A DNA stretch of 64,000 nt from Bedellia somnulentella (GCA_963576735.1 OY755171.1:6448001-6512000), one strand, 5' to 3'; shown: positions 24,212 through 35,742, numbered from the stretch's first letter. Made by a program: numbers and translations. The notes: generated by a model from the sequence alone, not told the origin.

Positions 24212-24314
24212 AATCATGAAAAGATTGATGAGTGTGATAGAAGCAAAAGAAGTCAGCCAGGATCGTAAAAATTAGAACTCAACAGTTCTTGCGTACTCCA
24301 ACGCGAATTTATAC
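24212..24314 (+). mobile_element. LINE-C 3' fragment, decayed
   Basis: Plus strand: ATGAAAAGATTGATGAGTG, then AGTCAGCCAGGATCGT, aligning with the pol C-terminus at 30384, followed by a decayed CTCCAACGCG end. The frame is no longer open throughout. Confidence 0.6.
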
Positions 24315-24386
24315 AAGTTTTATGATAGAAAGCAAAGTGCGAGTTGGCTTGCACACTAAAGGTTCCACCTATAAAAATGCCAAATA

Positions 24387-24764
24387 AACGTAATAACATA
24401 ACATAACATAACATAAACGTTCACGCCGTTTATCCCCGAAGGGGTTGGCAGAGGTACCAATACTCCTGAACTCACATGGCAAGCGCCATCTAGTTTCCAG
24501 AGAAGGTACCCACGTTTTGCTTAGACAGTGTACTCACGTGATAGGGGGCAGGCCTATCGCCGTTTTGTACGAAAACACTGTCACATGACTAAGTACAACT
24601 CAGCCATGTAGGTTTCCTCACGATGTTTTCCCTCACCGTTAGCAACCATGATAAATTAACCACACATATGACTTTAGAAAAGACTTTAGGCCCGTCCCAG
24701 GATTGGAACTCACGCCCTTCTGTTTTTCGGGCGGGTGTTCTACCCACTGGACTATCATGTCGCT
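24387..24764 (-). mobile_element. SINE-B copy (type 1), full length with TSD
   Basis: Minus-strand copy with A-box-like TAGTCCAGTGGGTA (24741-24754), B-box-like GTTCCAATCC (24700-24711) and an AACAT-type tail at its left edge. A 9-bp target-site duplication, TGCCAAATA, lies at 24378-24386 and 24765-24773. Slightly shorter than its sisters by a small deletion near 24684. Confidence 0.92.
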
Positions 24765-24773
24765 TGCCAAATA

Positions 24774-25400
24774 TCATTATTAAATAGAAGCCCCCCTATA
24801 TTTACTACTATATATTTACTATAATAATATTTGCTTTAATAATTAATAAACATGTGACGACAGTGCTACAATAAATTAAAAAAATATTATGAATGTATTA
24901 CATTATGACGAAACTAAAAAATCGCTAAAATACATAAACAAGAGTTAAAAGAGCCAATATTAGTAACATAAAACGCATATCGAGTTAAATACAAGATTCA
25001 TATGGAATTCAGAATTCAATCCTAAATCCTTTTTCATATTCATCAACGAAGATTCAAATGACATCTCACTCAAATAATCCAATGCCTACTATTTGTTACT
25101 ACATCGCACTTAAACTCAATAACATCTAAGCAAATACCTACTGCCTAGTGAATGGTTAAGTGAGCCTTCTAAAACATCCGTACAAACCTCTTTGTAGGTA
25201 AACTCTAGTAGTGATTGGAGGAAAACCGTAGGCGACTCGACCCGCCCAGCCAATCGTGACTCGAGTTTGCACAATAGGCTAAGCTAGAAACAAATGAACA
25301 GTTACTTACTGCACACTTAGAATACAAATATATGCTACATTAAAGTTAGACTAAACATGTCTTTTTTAATTGTATTTTATTCAAAATGTGTATTTTGATA
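24774..25400. other. Non-coding stretch
   Basis: No gene or repeat recognised. Slightly GC-richer at 25200-25270, with no coding pattern. Confidence 0.45.
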
Positions 25401-25658
25401 ATACATACATACATACATATACTCACAGCTATAAATCCCTAGAAGGGGGTAGCCAGAGCTAAGGAATTAGGAATTCTTCAGCCACTTTTGGAAAGTTGTG
25501 GGGGGGAAAAGATGGTAAAATAAAGGTTGTTAGTGATGGGTCTCCAACCGCATCGCCCAGAAATCCCTTAAAAGCCCCCAATACCGTTAGTCGCCTCTTA
25601 CGTACACCCACCGGAAGAAATGGGGTAGTGCTATTCTAAGCCGACACTACACAGCAAT
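25401..25658 (-). mobile_element. SINE-A copy, full length
   Basis: Minus-strand copy of the TACACCCACCGG subfamily with the full hairpin block and four CATA tail units. A short target-site duplication, TATTTTGA, flanks it (ending just before 25401 and starting near 25657). Confidence 0.88.
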
Positions 25659-28547
25659 ATTTTGAAAATGAATACCATTTTCCCGGTAATTTCTTTTTAG
25701 TTTCCCTCACAAGTTAGAATATTAGGGATTATTCCAATCCGGCATTGAAGCAAACAAAAAAGTTATTAAAATGTTGTAGGTCAGCCAGTCTCTTTGGATT
25801 GCTGCCACGAGGAAGTGATCTTGTTAATTTTTTTGTAAAGTGTAGTTTAGTAAAGAGAGTTTATATATTTTTATGATTAGTAATAACAAACTTGCTTTAC
25901 GTCCGTGATTCCGTTCGCGGAAACATTTTGTATTTTTATATTTAATTTTACAAGATACAAGATAACCTAAACTTAACTACATTTTGCAACAAACTTCTTG
26001 AATGTACATTATTCAGATAATATTTTTTTATTCAATTTCATAACAGTAACTTTTATACTCCTAGTTAGAAACTTACACCAAAAAATCAAATTTCATTTTT
26101 AGAATTCGTTACGGATTCGTAAATTGTTGATGTCCACAGATATTACGTATGGAAGTCTTGTACGTGTATATTGCCAGGGGCAAGTCGTTTTGGGGCGTCA
26201 ATTAAGCCTACATTTAAGGTGACTTTAATTGTTTTGCGCCCTCTAATTTGGGTACGTCCGTCGTAAATCAATTAAGTTAGTGGCCAGGTACAGTCGGCGT
26301 CAACTCTTTGGTGAGATGAAAAAATGATATTAACCGGCACGTGTTACCTCTCACAGAAATCCGGAGAAGGACAATGGTATTACTAATTAGGTCGAAAATA
26401 AAAACAGGTGTTATTGCCATGCACTTTTTTACACCCATTCTGTATTCAGTAAAGGTTTTCGTGTTGATTGTACTTTAGCGAAACTTAATTATGAGCAGAG
26501 CTGACTCGTATATGAATCAGAAACAGTATTTTTTACACGTAATAAACAGATATGTTTTTCCCATTTAATTCCGATATAATAACAGCCAACCTGAAGGATT
26601 TTAGTTATTTATAAAAATTCAATAATGCCAAAATGCCAGTAAACACTAATTACGATCTCTATATATATTTTACGAAGTTGGACAGTTTATAATTCGTTAT
26701 TATCCCATTCTAAATGCTTCTGTGATATAATAGAAAAGGTGTAAGCTGAACTGTTTCATAAATAATGAATATTATTACATATTATATCAACACAATAGTA
26801 GTAATACTGAACATGCTGAGAGGTAAATGTGGAACAGCAGCGGCATTAATTACAACAAACTAAAAAGTTCATAAATATTGGTTCTGCGATATTTATGCTG
26901 CGAGAAGCCAGACTCTATCGGCACCTCGGAATAAATTCAATAATTAAAATTAAATATGATCCTATCTTAGATCACCTGATTGCATTGGGATGCGAAGGGC
27001 TACTCACATATTCAAATCAAGAAAAATAGAATAAGTTTATGTTTGTTTTGTTTTTGAACAAATCTCTCAAAACTTTGACACAGAGTAAATATTAAAAACT
27101 TCGCCAAATAAGCTGTAAATGATTTTAAGTTGTATGGTAAATATAGAAAACATTGAGAATATGACATAAATAAAAACATTGAACATTCTCACTATATGCA
27201 AAATATTAACTCGTCTCACGCCATTTATCCAAATTACGAAAAGCAGTAAATTTCAAACGCCACATTGTTCTATAATGGCAAACCTCTTAAGCAATATTTA
27301 CTTGCAGTCTTCAATATGCTCATACGAACCCTTTCATTTTTAACACTTAGGACCCCTGTTTTTCTACCACGTTATCGATTTGATTTATTTTTCACTTCAA
27401 CAAAAGTTCCGCATAAATTTTCTATTATATCATCTTGCCATGATTTAACAAGTATAAATTCACAAGAAGCCACTTAATTTCAAATCAAATGATTACCACT
27501 CATACCAACAATCCAGTTTTATATCGCTTTCCTCCAACCAACAACAGGACACTATACGGCCAAAACACATTTACATTCATATCTTAATTTATCTCATGAT
27601 ACCAAAATGATCATTATTGGTCATTCATCCAACAATTTAGCTGTTCAAATAGCGTCAATTCAAACCACTAGAGCATCCGAAACCCCCCTAGGCGATGCTC
27701 CCGCGAACGCATCGCAATGCTCAGGTCGCGTGGTTAACCACTATTAAGTCAGCTGGATTCTGACCGGCAGCTAGACTTCGATAAATAACACGAATTATAT
27801 ACAACAACGTGCGACGTGAGTGCGTGATATATTGTGCACTCGGTGGGCAATTGAGCCCGGCTCGTGTCAACAGCCTAGAAATCATATCGCTGCGGGCGCT
27901 TCGCTTTTTCGTCGTTTTTATTTATCACCGGCCGTGGTCAAGTGAGACAACTTTTGTGGTAATAAAAATGTGAATGGCTTTTAATTTACTATGTAACACA
28001 TCTCGAAGAAGGTTTTGGAAGCGACAATGCCTAACCGAAAATTTCACAAAATCTTGTGATCATTGTATCTTTAGAGCCCTAGGGACATTCCAACGTTAAA
28101 AACGTACCGTAACGTAAATTACGTCCAAAAAACAGCTTTTTAAGATTAATTGTTACAAACACTTTTAGATCAAATAAATAATAACTAATAGAAATAGTAA
28201 TAAAATATTATTATATTCACTTTCGATTCAAGGTGTTCATTATTCTTAGAATTTAATTTTAAAATCATATTTCACTATCACTAATACGAAATTGATGAGA
28301 CCTACCCGGCGGTGCTAGAATTAATGAAGATAGTCAATATGAGACGATGTCGCAGGTCATGCGATTCCTTTATTTTTATCTGCAACATCTACCACGCAAT
28401 TCATATCTCAGCTTTAGATTTATACCGCATAATTATTTAACCATTATAGAAATATTATGAATTATTTGAGTTGACTCGATTTTATAACTTTTCTAATTTA
28501 ATTGAACAAATTTGAATCCGAATGTTACAATGGACATTTTTAACTTT
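25659..28547. other. Long non-coding stretch
   Basis: No gene supported. Two GC-richer patches (26150-26350 and 27670-27960) stand out from the AT-rich background and could be regulatory or decayed exons; neither shows a long open frame or a splice pattern I can defend. Confidence 0.4.
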
Positions 28548-28672
28548 ACATATATACATATACTCGAGGCTATGAATCCCAAAAAACGGTAGCCAGAGCT
28601 TTAGAATTAGAAATTCTTCAGCGTCTTTTGAACCTTAGTGGGAAATCGATTGTAAAATATAAATTTAAAATT
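28548..28672 (-). mobile_element. SINE-A 3' fragment
   Basis: Minus-strand copy with tail, hairpin block (CGGTAGCCAGAGCTTTAG) and about 60 further bases, then it ends. 5' truncated or decayed. Confidence 0.7.
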
Positions 28673-30171
28673 TACCAGTTAAATACAGAAGTATACAATA
28701 ACTTACAAAAACTGACGATGTTGGTGACTTATCTCATTAATTTTGCATTCTTTTTTTATGTTAAAGCCAGGATACAGTTATCGCTTAAACCCAATCGACT
28801 CCAGATTAAAAATGAGAATTTGTTATTTAAAACTCATTATAATTAGGCAGAGAAGTACGACAGGTCGTATTTTGAGTATCGTGTGTGAAGTTCGAAGGCG
28901 GTTCGCAGTAAGTACTGATTCCATTACCTTGCACGTATTATGATCAAATTAAATTGTCGTTTCAATGCATTAATGTAACTTGAGTGCCAGCTTACGAATG
29001 CACGTCATTCTTAGTGACAAGGATTTTAATTATCATTGTAGTTTTGCTACAGATGCTTTTAATATCATCTTCAACTAGAGTTCTTCTACTCAGTATGCTA
29101 AGGTCGTTTTTTATACTGATGTTAGGATGATAATCCAGAAATCTTTTCCTAATGAGTTCAGTCCTTTTAGTCCATAGATACATTTAATTATATTGACTTT
29201 GCAATTACATATGTTGCATTTTTCCCCTTTACATGCACATGTTAAACTAATATATTCTGAATAGCACTATCTTATTTATTTCTATGGGGATCGCTTAAGA
29301 TAGCCATGGGATAAGGATTGTGCGTTAAAAATCCATCAACACTATTATTCACTCAACTTTGAAAAGAAGCCGTTTTGTAGATTTTTGATTCCACCGCTGT
29401 TTTAACCTGGAACTCTTATGCATATGAGGGAATCCCTGATTCTAAATTCTGTAGATACTCAAAATTATCTTCATTTCTTAATTTCTTGTAGTAAATTAGT
29501 ACAGTTAAATTTTAGTGCATATTATTTTTAATTTTATTTGTTCAGTTTTAATAGTTCAACGGAAATAGGAATACCGCATTACCCAGACATTCTTCTCAAA
29601 ACGGCTGACAAGAAAATGGTTTTATGTAGCCTTATGTCGATATAATGCAATCATAAAAGTCGACAAGATATTATCATGTATGGAAAACGCAATTCACTGA
29701 GGGATAATAAGCAATGCACCGAAGCCGTTTTTAATTAATGGCTTTATTTTAAGTGTTTCCAATTATGTAGGCATAAAACTGTACTGGCTTCTGATTGTAT
29801 GTACGTACTTGAGCAGAGTGTACCAATTAGCGAATTGGCTAAGAGGAGATAAACCAATACGAATTACAAAAAGTATTAGAGTTTAAAAATTTCAATCCTA
29901 TATGACTCTAGTTAGAAAACTTATAACGATCCTAACGCCATCTATGTGATAATATTTGCATTAACAACCCTTAAACTTGCATTTAGTTCACAATAATAGG
30001 GGTTGTTTGTAGATGGCTATAGTGTGTCAAAACTATGGTTATATCGATATTTCAAATTTAAATTGCGTATTTGTGGATAGATGTCTCTAGGCAGAGAGCA
30101 TAGGCTCAATCACATTCACTTTTTTACATCTATTTGCGAATACTTGTTATTGGCCAAGTTGATAAAACATA
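28673..30171. other. Non-coding stretch
   Basis: No gene or repeat copy recognised. Confidence 0.45.
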
Positions 30172-30289
30172 AACATAAACATAACGTTCACGCCGTTTAT
30201 CCCCGAAGGGGTTGGCAGAGGTACCAATACTCCTGAACTCACATGGCAAGCGCCATCTAGTTTCCAGAGAAGGTACCCACGTTTTTCTT
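30172..30289 (-). mobile_element. SINE-B (type 1) 3' fragment
   Basis: Tail, hairpin end and the type-1 central block (CATGGCAAGCGCCATCTAG) are present; the copy stops abruptly at CCCACGTTTTT. It is a short 5'-truncated insertion. Confidence 0.85.
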
Positions 30290-30365
30290 AAAGTAAACGT
30301 AACTGATATATCAAGTAGATAACTGACTTTATTACACTCATCTCTAAAAGGCAGACGTCCAAAGT

Positions 30366-30503
30366 ATGAAGAATAAAAGGTCATGTATGAAAAGATTGAT
30401 GAATGTAGACGAAGCTAGAGAGGTTTGCCAGGATCGTACGAAGTGGCGATCGATAGTCTCTGCCTATCCCAATGGGAATCAACGGCGTGAATATATGTAT
30501 GTA
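30366..30503 (+). mobile_element. LINE-C 3' end with pol C-terminus
   Basis: From 30384 the plus strand reads M-K-R-L-M-N-V-D-E-A-R-E-V-C-Q-D-R-T-K-W-R-S-I-V then S-A-Y-P-N-G-N. This is a pol C-terminus of the A-Q-D-R-x-x-W type known from RTE-like elements; the clade is inference. It continues into TCTGCCTATCCCAATGGG, CGGCGTGAATATATG and a tail. The 3' end has the same plan as SINE-A and SINE-B. Confidence 0.8.
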
Positions 30504-30627
30504 ATTGTATGGTTTGCTTTTAGTATTATTGCCGAATAAATAAAATAAAAAAATAAACAATGTACCAAAACACCACCTAACAAATTCTATCGGCGATATA
30601 TCCCAAATTTATTTAGGTTCAGTATGT

Positions 30628-30730
30628 AACAATTCCTCAGCCACTTCTGAAAGTGGATTTTTTTTATATTTGATTTTTAGCAGATGGGTTTCTAGCCATA
30701 TTCCTTAGCCGAATTCCTTAAATTTAATAT
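30628..30730 (-). mobile_element. SINE-A internal fragment, diverged
   Basis: ATTCCTCAGCCACTTCTG, then GATGGGTTTCTAGCCATAT survive in SINE-A order; both ends are lost. Confidence 0.45.
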
Positions 30731-30754
30731 ACATATTTGTTCCTACTCAGACTC

Positions 30755-31056
30755 AAACGTTCAGACCGTATATCCTCGAATGGGTTGGTAAAGGTACTAA
30801 TAATTCTGGATATCACGTGATATTGTCATCTGGTGTTCATGTGGGCCGGCCAATCCCCGTTTTGTACGAATAAAATGTAACATGACTGAGTACAACTTAG
30901 CCATAGTTTTCGTCATTATGTTTTCCCTCACCGTTAATAACCATTATAAATTAACCACACATATGATTTTAGTAAAGACAAATTTGTGAAGGCCTGAGAT
31001 TTAAACTCACGCCTATCTTCATGATAGGTTGGGTTCTACCCACTGAGCTATCGTGG
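30755..31056 (-). mobile_element. SINE-B copy, diverged, with good A-box
   Basis: Older minus-strand copy. The head on the minus strand reads CACGATAGCTCAGTGGGTAG, a perfect tRNA A-box arm, which shows most clearly that SINE-B is tRNA-derived. A B-box-like GAGTTTAAATCTC follows. Body and 3' end (GTTGGTAAAGG, TATCC) are recognisable but decayed. Confidence 0.85.
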
Positions 31057-31467
31057 TTATAATAGTTGTTTATTTTGTTTATTTATTTACATTTTGTATA
31101 ACCCTCTCTGCCTCCATAGAAGTCGTCCAATTCGCCATACGGATGATGTCACACTATGAGGACCATCCACTTAATTTTAAATCTAGAAATAAGGAAGTCG
31201 CTTTGTATTTCACCTGTTATAATTAGATAGCGATTACTTTGTTTTGTGTCTTTACCATCGCAGATCATTTTTATTTGTCATTTGAAAAAAAAAATTCGGT
31301 CGACTATTTAGCATCATATTTGCCTGATACTTGAATATGTGTTTACCGATTGGTTTTTATATTAAAATGAGTTTTCTACTTTTTGCTACTAAGGTGTTTT
31401 AGGTGCACCTTTGCAATAAATACATTGCATAACTCTAATTACTAACAAGGTAAACCAAGTAGTACAT

Positions 31468-31473
31468 CAGGTG
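31468..31473 (+). promoter_or_regulatory. E-box CAGGTG
   Basis: CAGGTG about 340 bp upstream of the candidate start codon of the bHLH gene. Proneural bHLH-Daughterless dimers bind CANNTG sites of this kind. A single hexamer is weak evidence alone. Confidence 0.35.
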
Positions 31474-31560
31474 CTCTATACAACTCCTAGATTGCGGACT
31501 TCAACCATTTGCGTATGAGCAGCAGGCGGTGTGCGCTCGCGACTGTCAACATCAGTAAAA

Positions 31561-31568
31561 ACACCTGC
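31561..31568 (-). promoter_or_regulatory. Proneural-type E-box GCAGGTGT
   Basis: ACACCTGC on the plus strand, that is GCAGGTGT on the minus strand. It fits the full proneural consensus GCAGSTGK known from achaete-scute autoregulatory and target enhancers, and sits about 250 bp upstream of the start codon. Autoregulation is inference. Confidence 0.5.
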
Positions 31569-31814
31569 TTTATTTAACGTAGAAAACCAGATCAATGCAG
31601 AATAGCAGTCAGATTCTAAACAAACAAGTGACACCGCGACTTACAATAATTACCTACAACTTGTCTTATCTTATAGTTTGGATCTATTAGTAACAAAGCA
31701 AGTTTGTTTAGAAAACTTAATAAAACATAGATGGCGAGATACGAACGAACTAAACCGTTTATAGTCCGCAACAACTTCTAAATATGTGATACAAGTAAAG
31801 CTTGTCTAGAGAAC

Positions 31815-32544
31815 ATGGTAATGGACNNNNNNNNNNNNNNNNNNNNNNNNNNNNNNNNNNNNNNNNNNNNNNNNNNNNNNNNNNNNNNNNNNNNNNNNNN
31901 NNNNNNNNNNNNNNNNNNNNNNNNNNNNNNNNNNNNNNNNNNNNNNNNNNNNNNNNNNNNNNNNNNNNNNNNNNNNNNNNNNNNNNNNNNNNNNNNNNNN
32001 NNNNNNNNNNNNNNNNNNNNNNNNNNGGCTGGGACCCGCTCCTCTTGATCCTGGACGCTGTAAAAAGAAGTCATACCTTCACCAAAATTATCCTGCTCAA
32101 CCTCCATCTGTGCCAGAAGAAACGCAAGGGAAAGAAATAGAGTGAAACAAGTAAACAACGGATTTGCAGCATTACGCCAGCATATTCCTTCCACCGTTTC
32201 TGCAGCTTTGGCATGGAGGTAGAGGATCTTCGAGAAAAATCAGCAAAGTTGACACTTTAAGGCTTGCCGTAGGAATATATTAAAAGTTTGAAAAGTTTAT
32301 TAGACGAATCTGAAAATGGATGTTCTGATTTACAACTGGACTTTGGGTTATCGTCGTCGGGACCACAAACACCACCGGACCACAAACACCACCGTCTTCG
32401 GAAACATCTCATTCACCTGCACCATCATTTGTCTCCGAAAGTTCTGCGGGTCCAACCTGCCACGATGTATACGATTCTTATGAACCCATGAGTCCTGAAG
32501 ATGAAGAGTTACTAGACGTGATTTCCTGGTGGCAGCAACAATGA
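31815..32544 (+). CDS. ASH: Achaete-scute family bHLH transcription factor, gapped and frameshifted
   Basis: Proneural transcription factor of the achaete-scute family; these dimerise with Daughterless/E-proteins, bind E-boxes and specify neural precursors (and scale precursors in butterflies). After the gap, pieces in successive frames give a P-A-Q-P-P-S-V lead-in, the basic region [17 protein letters not shown] (from 32115) and helix 1 A-A-L-R-Q-H-I-P. Then come [12 protein letters not shown], the Y-I-K-S-L end of helix 2, and an acidic C-terminus ending D-V-I-S-W-W-Q-Q-Q before TGA (32542-32544). Start: ATG 31815 in an AACATGG context just before the gap; this is provisional. Length would be about 235-240 residues if the gap is near 200 bp. 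Four indels break the frame: -1 near 32112, -2 near 32212, +1 at 32272 and a 17-bp tandem duplication at 32360-32393. They are either assembly errors next to the gap or a recent pseudogene. The paralogue (ASH1, 2, 3 or asense) is not resolved. Confidence 0.88.
31827..32026. other. Assembly gap, 200 N
   Basis: Exactly 200 N, the usual placeholder length when the true gap size is unknown. It hides most of the N-terminal part of the bHLH gene, so distances across it are unreliable. Confidence 0.98.
32360..32393 (+). repeat. 17-bp tandem duplication in the bHLH gene
   Basis: GGACCACAAACACCACC occurs twice in direct contact (32360-32376 and 32377-32393). Removing one unit joins the upstream frame ([10 protein letters not shown]) to the downstream frame (S-S-E-T-S-H-S-P), so the second unit is the frame-breaking event. 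Confidence 0.9.
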
Positions 32545-33805
32545 TAAAATGGTAAGCTATTTTATGGATTACTTAACCTTGATTAATGTATATGCTTTAA
32601 ATTCTCATAAAATATAAACAAAGTTCTATTTATCAGCTCACTGTATATCAAGGGCTAAAATTGCAAATTTAATTAAGGTCAAATGCATTTCGGTATATGT
32701 ATCGAATGAAAAAATACAATGATTGTCATATCACAAGACATATTTTTTGTTAGTGAAATCTTTCGAAATTGTTATTTATTTTAGACAATTTAAAATTATA
32801 CTTTGGTATGGATCACATACCTACTCTGAGTTACGAGATACAAAAAGCCAGGTAGGTGGCAAAAGATATAAAAAAATTCAATACCCCTAGAGTCATAGAC
32901 TTTTCGTCTGATCCGTTAGACACGGTTACCTAGCAGACGATCCCGTCTTTTATGTTGCACAATTTGAATGGGGACTCACGATTTATCCTCCTGGCAAAAA
33001 GCAAACACGTCTTACTATTGTGCTTGCGCATTGAACCAACGGATAGAACTATCTATGTGTAGGTGGAATCTATTGTTGAATTAGGACGACACAAAGAAAG
33101 ACCTCTGACAATAGCGAATCTTAAAATATGTCCCTTCATATCAAGATAGCTCAATTTTTTTACACTAAAATTTTATTTTTACGTATATACATAAAAAATA
33201 TTATTAGATTGAAGAAAATGAGCCCGCATTCTGAAGAATTTATTAGCCACCAACAGTACCAACGCCAGCTAACAATTACTTCTAACAATCTTGTGGCTCC
33301 CGCATGTAGTGAGAAAATTGCACATAAAAATTACTATTCTAATAAGTGGTCATTGAAGGACTACACCAGTTCCATGAAACTGGGAACAGGTTACCATAAA
33401 GTTTTATTTTTATTATGGAACTTTAAAATTATCTGGCACGTCATCCGGTCATCGAAACAAATTAAGTAAGCATATTGCACCATATGGTATACCTTTACGG
33501 ATTAAAATCTGTTTCAACTTGTTGACGTACTATGCTATACTTAAATCGCAAAAAACGTTTAGGCTCGCTCCAGTGCCTATTAATTTATTGTACCGGAAGA
33601 CGAAATCTCAAGAGGAAATAGAAGGCGGTAGAATAAGCAGCACACGTGTTACAATATTTGCTAAGCTCTATGCATACATCTGGGGATATTAAACTACAAC
33701 ATTACTTTGGGGACTTAAAATATTTGAAAGAAATGTCAACTCAATCGCCAAATGACCGATCAAACGATGACCAAATAACAATCAATTATTTTTTTCTTTT
33801 CTCAG
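32545..33805. other. Region downstream of the bHLH gene
   Basis: Likely contains the 3' UTR of the bHLH gene. Open frames at 33128-33469 and 33646-33981 are AT-rich and unlike known families; I do not call them genes. A strong pyrimidine tract (33786-33803) ends the region. Confidence 0.4.
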
Positions 33806-34430
33806 GAACCGTGCATTACGGAGATCAAAGTGCGGCCAATGAGCGGCTCAGTGATTGTGAAAAAACGAGTATTCGCCGTAAGAAGGTACGGAACGACGCC
33901 GAAGCGCGAGCGGCTCCGAGAGAAACTCTAATTAACCGCAATCAGTATATTCCTAATGAGAGGGATAATGGTGGCCTATAACGACCTCATCGATGCATTC
34001 CGCCAAGCCGGGAGACATCCAGTGCCAACGCTACTTGACGTAGCTCTACCAAGACTGATCATATCATAATGTTCCCAATACGCATTTAGATGTCTCAAAA
34101 TATTGATTCATCGCAACGCTGTGCCTTTATATAGTAGCCTTACATGAAACATTTTACTTATCAATGTTCTTTAGATTAAGTATAGTATATAAATGTTATC
34201 TAGTCATCAGACGTAAGCATAGTTTATTTAGTTTAGTATAAGATGAATATGATAAGGATTTAGTGAGCCTTTACAATTTGTTTGAAAATCACAATATTAA
34301 TTTTAGTCTTGTACCTAAGAGAGATTCCTATTAAGTTAAGCTAGTTTTAAGTTTCTTAGCACTGTTGTGAAGTTTTACCAGTGAAATTACAAATGTTATT
34401 AGTGTAAATAAACATGTTACAATACAAGCA
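33806..34430 (+). other. Candidate 3'-terminal exon of an unknown gene
   Basis: A pyrimidine-rich run ending CTTTTCTCAG (33796-33805) looks like a splice acceptor. After it, one frame reads E-P-C-I-T-E-I-K-V-R-P-M-S-G-S-V-I-V and continues 41 codons to TAA (33929-33931). Beyond that stop the same frame is open again and protein-like for 44 codons (M-V-A-Y-N-D-L-I-D-A-F-R-Q-A-G-R) to TAA near 34067. A second frame (T-V-H-Y-G-D-Q-S-A-A-N-E) is open without a break to 33981. The region is GC-richer than its surroundings and is followed by an AT-rich UTR-like stretch and AATAAA at 34407-34412. I recognise no family. An indel, as in the nearby bHLH gene, could explain the two competing frames. Confidence 0.35.
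34407..34412 (+). terminator. Poly(A) signal AATAAA
   Basis: AATAAA followed within about 20 bases by a plausible cleavage site and a T-rich stretch (AAAGTTTTATTATCTG). It fits the end of the candidate exon at 33806. Confidence 0.4.
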
Positions 34431-34487
34431 AAGTTTTATTATCTGTACTAACAAACTCCCACAATCAACAAACATAACATACATATA

Positions 34488-34735
34488 TACTACATACATA
34501 TACTCACGGCTATAAATCCCTAGATGGGTAGCCAGAGCTAAGGAATGAGAAATTCCTCAGCCACCTTTGGAAAGTTGAGTGGGGAAAAGATGGTAAAATA
34601 GAGGTTGTTTGGTGATGGGTCTCCAACCGCATCGCCCAATAATCCCTTTAAAGCCCCAATACCGTTAGTCACCTCTTACGTACACCCACCGGAAGAAATG
34701 GGGTAGTGCTATTCTAAGCCGACACTACACAGAAA
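34488..34735 (-). mobile_element. SINE-A copy, full length with TSD
   Basis: Minus-strand copy of the TACACCCACCGG subfamily. A 9-bp target-site duplication, AAACATAAC, flanks it on both sides. Confidence 0.88.
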
Positions 34736-35477
34736 CATAACTTCAGAGCAAAACATGTACTTGTGACAAGTTTCTGATTTTATCCTCTACTCATCTTGTA
34801 CAGTTAATCATCTATTTTACCACTTAAGGGCGACGCTAAAATAAACACTCATCATCATAAGCAGCCAATAGACGTTCAATGCTGGTAATAGGCCCCAAAG
34901 GTCTCCTAAATAATGGAAATAAACAAAAAAGAAGTTTAAATAAAATAATTATAAACAAAAAGTTTTTTCCTACTTAGTTACATCCCAATTCCTACTTAAC
35001 TTATTTTTGATTATTATTTTAAACAAAAACCAAAGCAATATATTCCAAAATATATTTAAACTAGAAATAATAATAACCTACATTTTGTAGCACCAATATA
35101 TAATTAATTGATCATCTATTCACCTTGACGGAGAATATGTCTATCTGTATGATCTTGGTTTTGTCCTCAAGGTGAATCTGAGATTTGTCACTGCTTGCTC
35201 TTGAGATCTTTTAAATCTTTGAAGTAAGTTAATTAATTACGAGCTTCATTGCGGGGTGAGCTTATACTTATACGACTCATTATTGCAGCAGTTGGCTGAA
35301 TTATGGATGATACAGCATATATTAAACAGCCGTTTTGTGTATGTGATGAACTAAAATTTAATACATAACCAACCTGTGTAAAATCTTAGTTTAGATTACA
35401 CTTACCCTTTATCATCAGCATTTTTATTTATCACAATTTTACTAAATTTTCATTCAAATGTTTAATTTCATTACATC
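34736..35477. other. Non-coding AT-rich stretch
   Basis: No gene seen. A local inverted pair around 35121-35175 (CACCTTGACGGAG and CTCAAGGTGAATC) is of unknown meaning. Confidence 0.4.
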
Positions 35478-35742
35478 AGTTGTGCAGTGTCGGTTTAGAA
35501 TATATTTATTACAGCTCTACTCTGTTCGTTTCGTCGGGACGTGTGGGGCAATTAAGGTTACCTAGATTTTTTATGATTATAGATTATTAGGTGATGTGGC
35601 CGGAGCTCCCTTTTAACAGTCATTCTTTCATACATCTTCCATAAATGGCTAAGTATCTTCTAATTCTAAAGCTTTGGCACCCTTTTCATAAGTTTAATAC
35701 CCAAGGAATGCATAGGTATAGCCGTGAGTATGAGTAGATAGA
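35478..35742 (+). mobile_element. SINE-A copy, old and diverged
   Basis: Plus-strand copy with GTGCAGTGTCGGTTTAGAAT, a decayed centre, CTAATTCTAAAGCTTTGG and GCCGTGAGTATGAG. It carries a small insertion within the hairpin block. Confidence 0.65.

Larger units (their letters stand above)
31057..31814. other. Upstream region of the bHLH gene
   Basis: No repeats recognised, in contrast to the neighbourhood. It ends at the candidate start codon of the achaete-scute gene and holds the E-boxes listed separately. It probably contains promoter and 5' UTR; the transcription start cannot be fixed. Confidence 0.45.

Noticed and set aside
24700..24754. tRNA-gene-like A and B boxes
   Set aside because: The boxes belong to the head of SINE-B; acceptor and anticodon stems do not form a complete tRNA. 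The same holds for 10511-10558, 31020-31056 and 44700-44765.
31778..32194. Open frames across the N gap, both strands
   Set aside because: They are open only because N codons carry no stops; the real coding signal there is the bHLH gene on the plus strand.
33128..33469. 113-codon open frame downstream of the bHLH gene
   Set aside because: AT-rich with no known motif and no splice or start evidence; not separable from chance.
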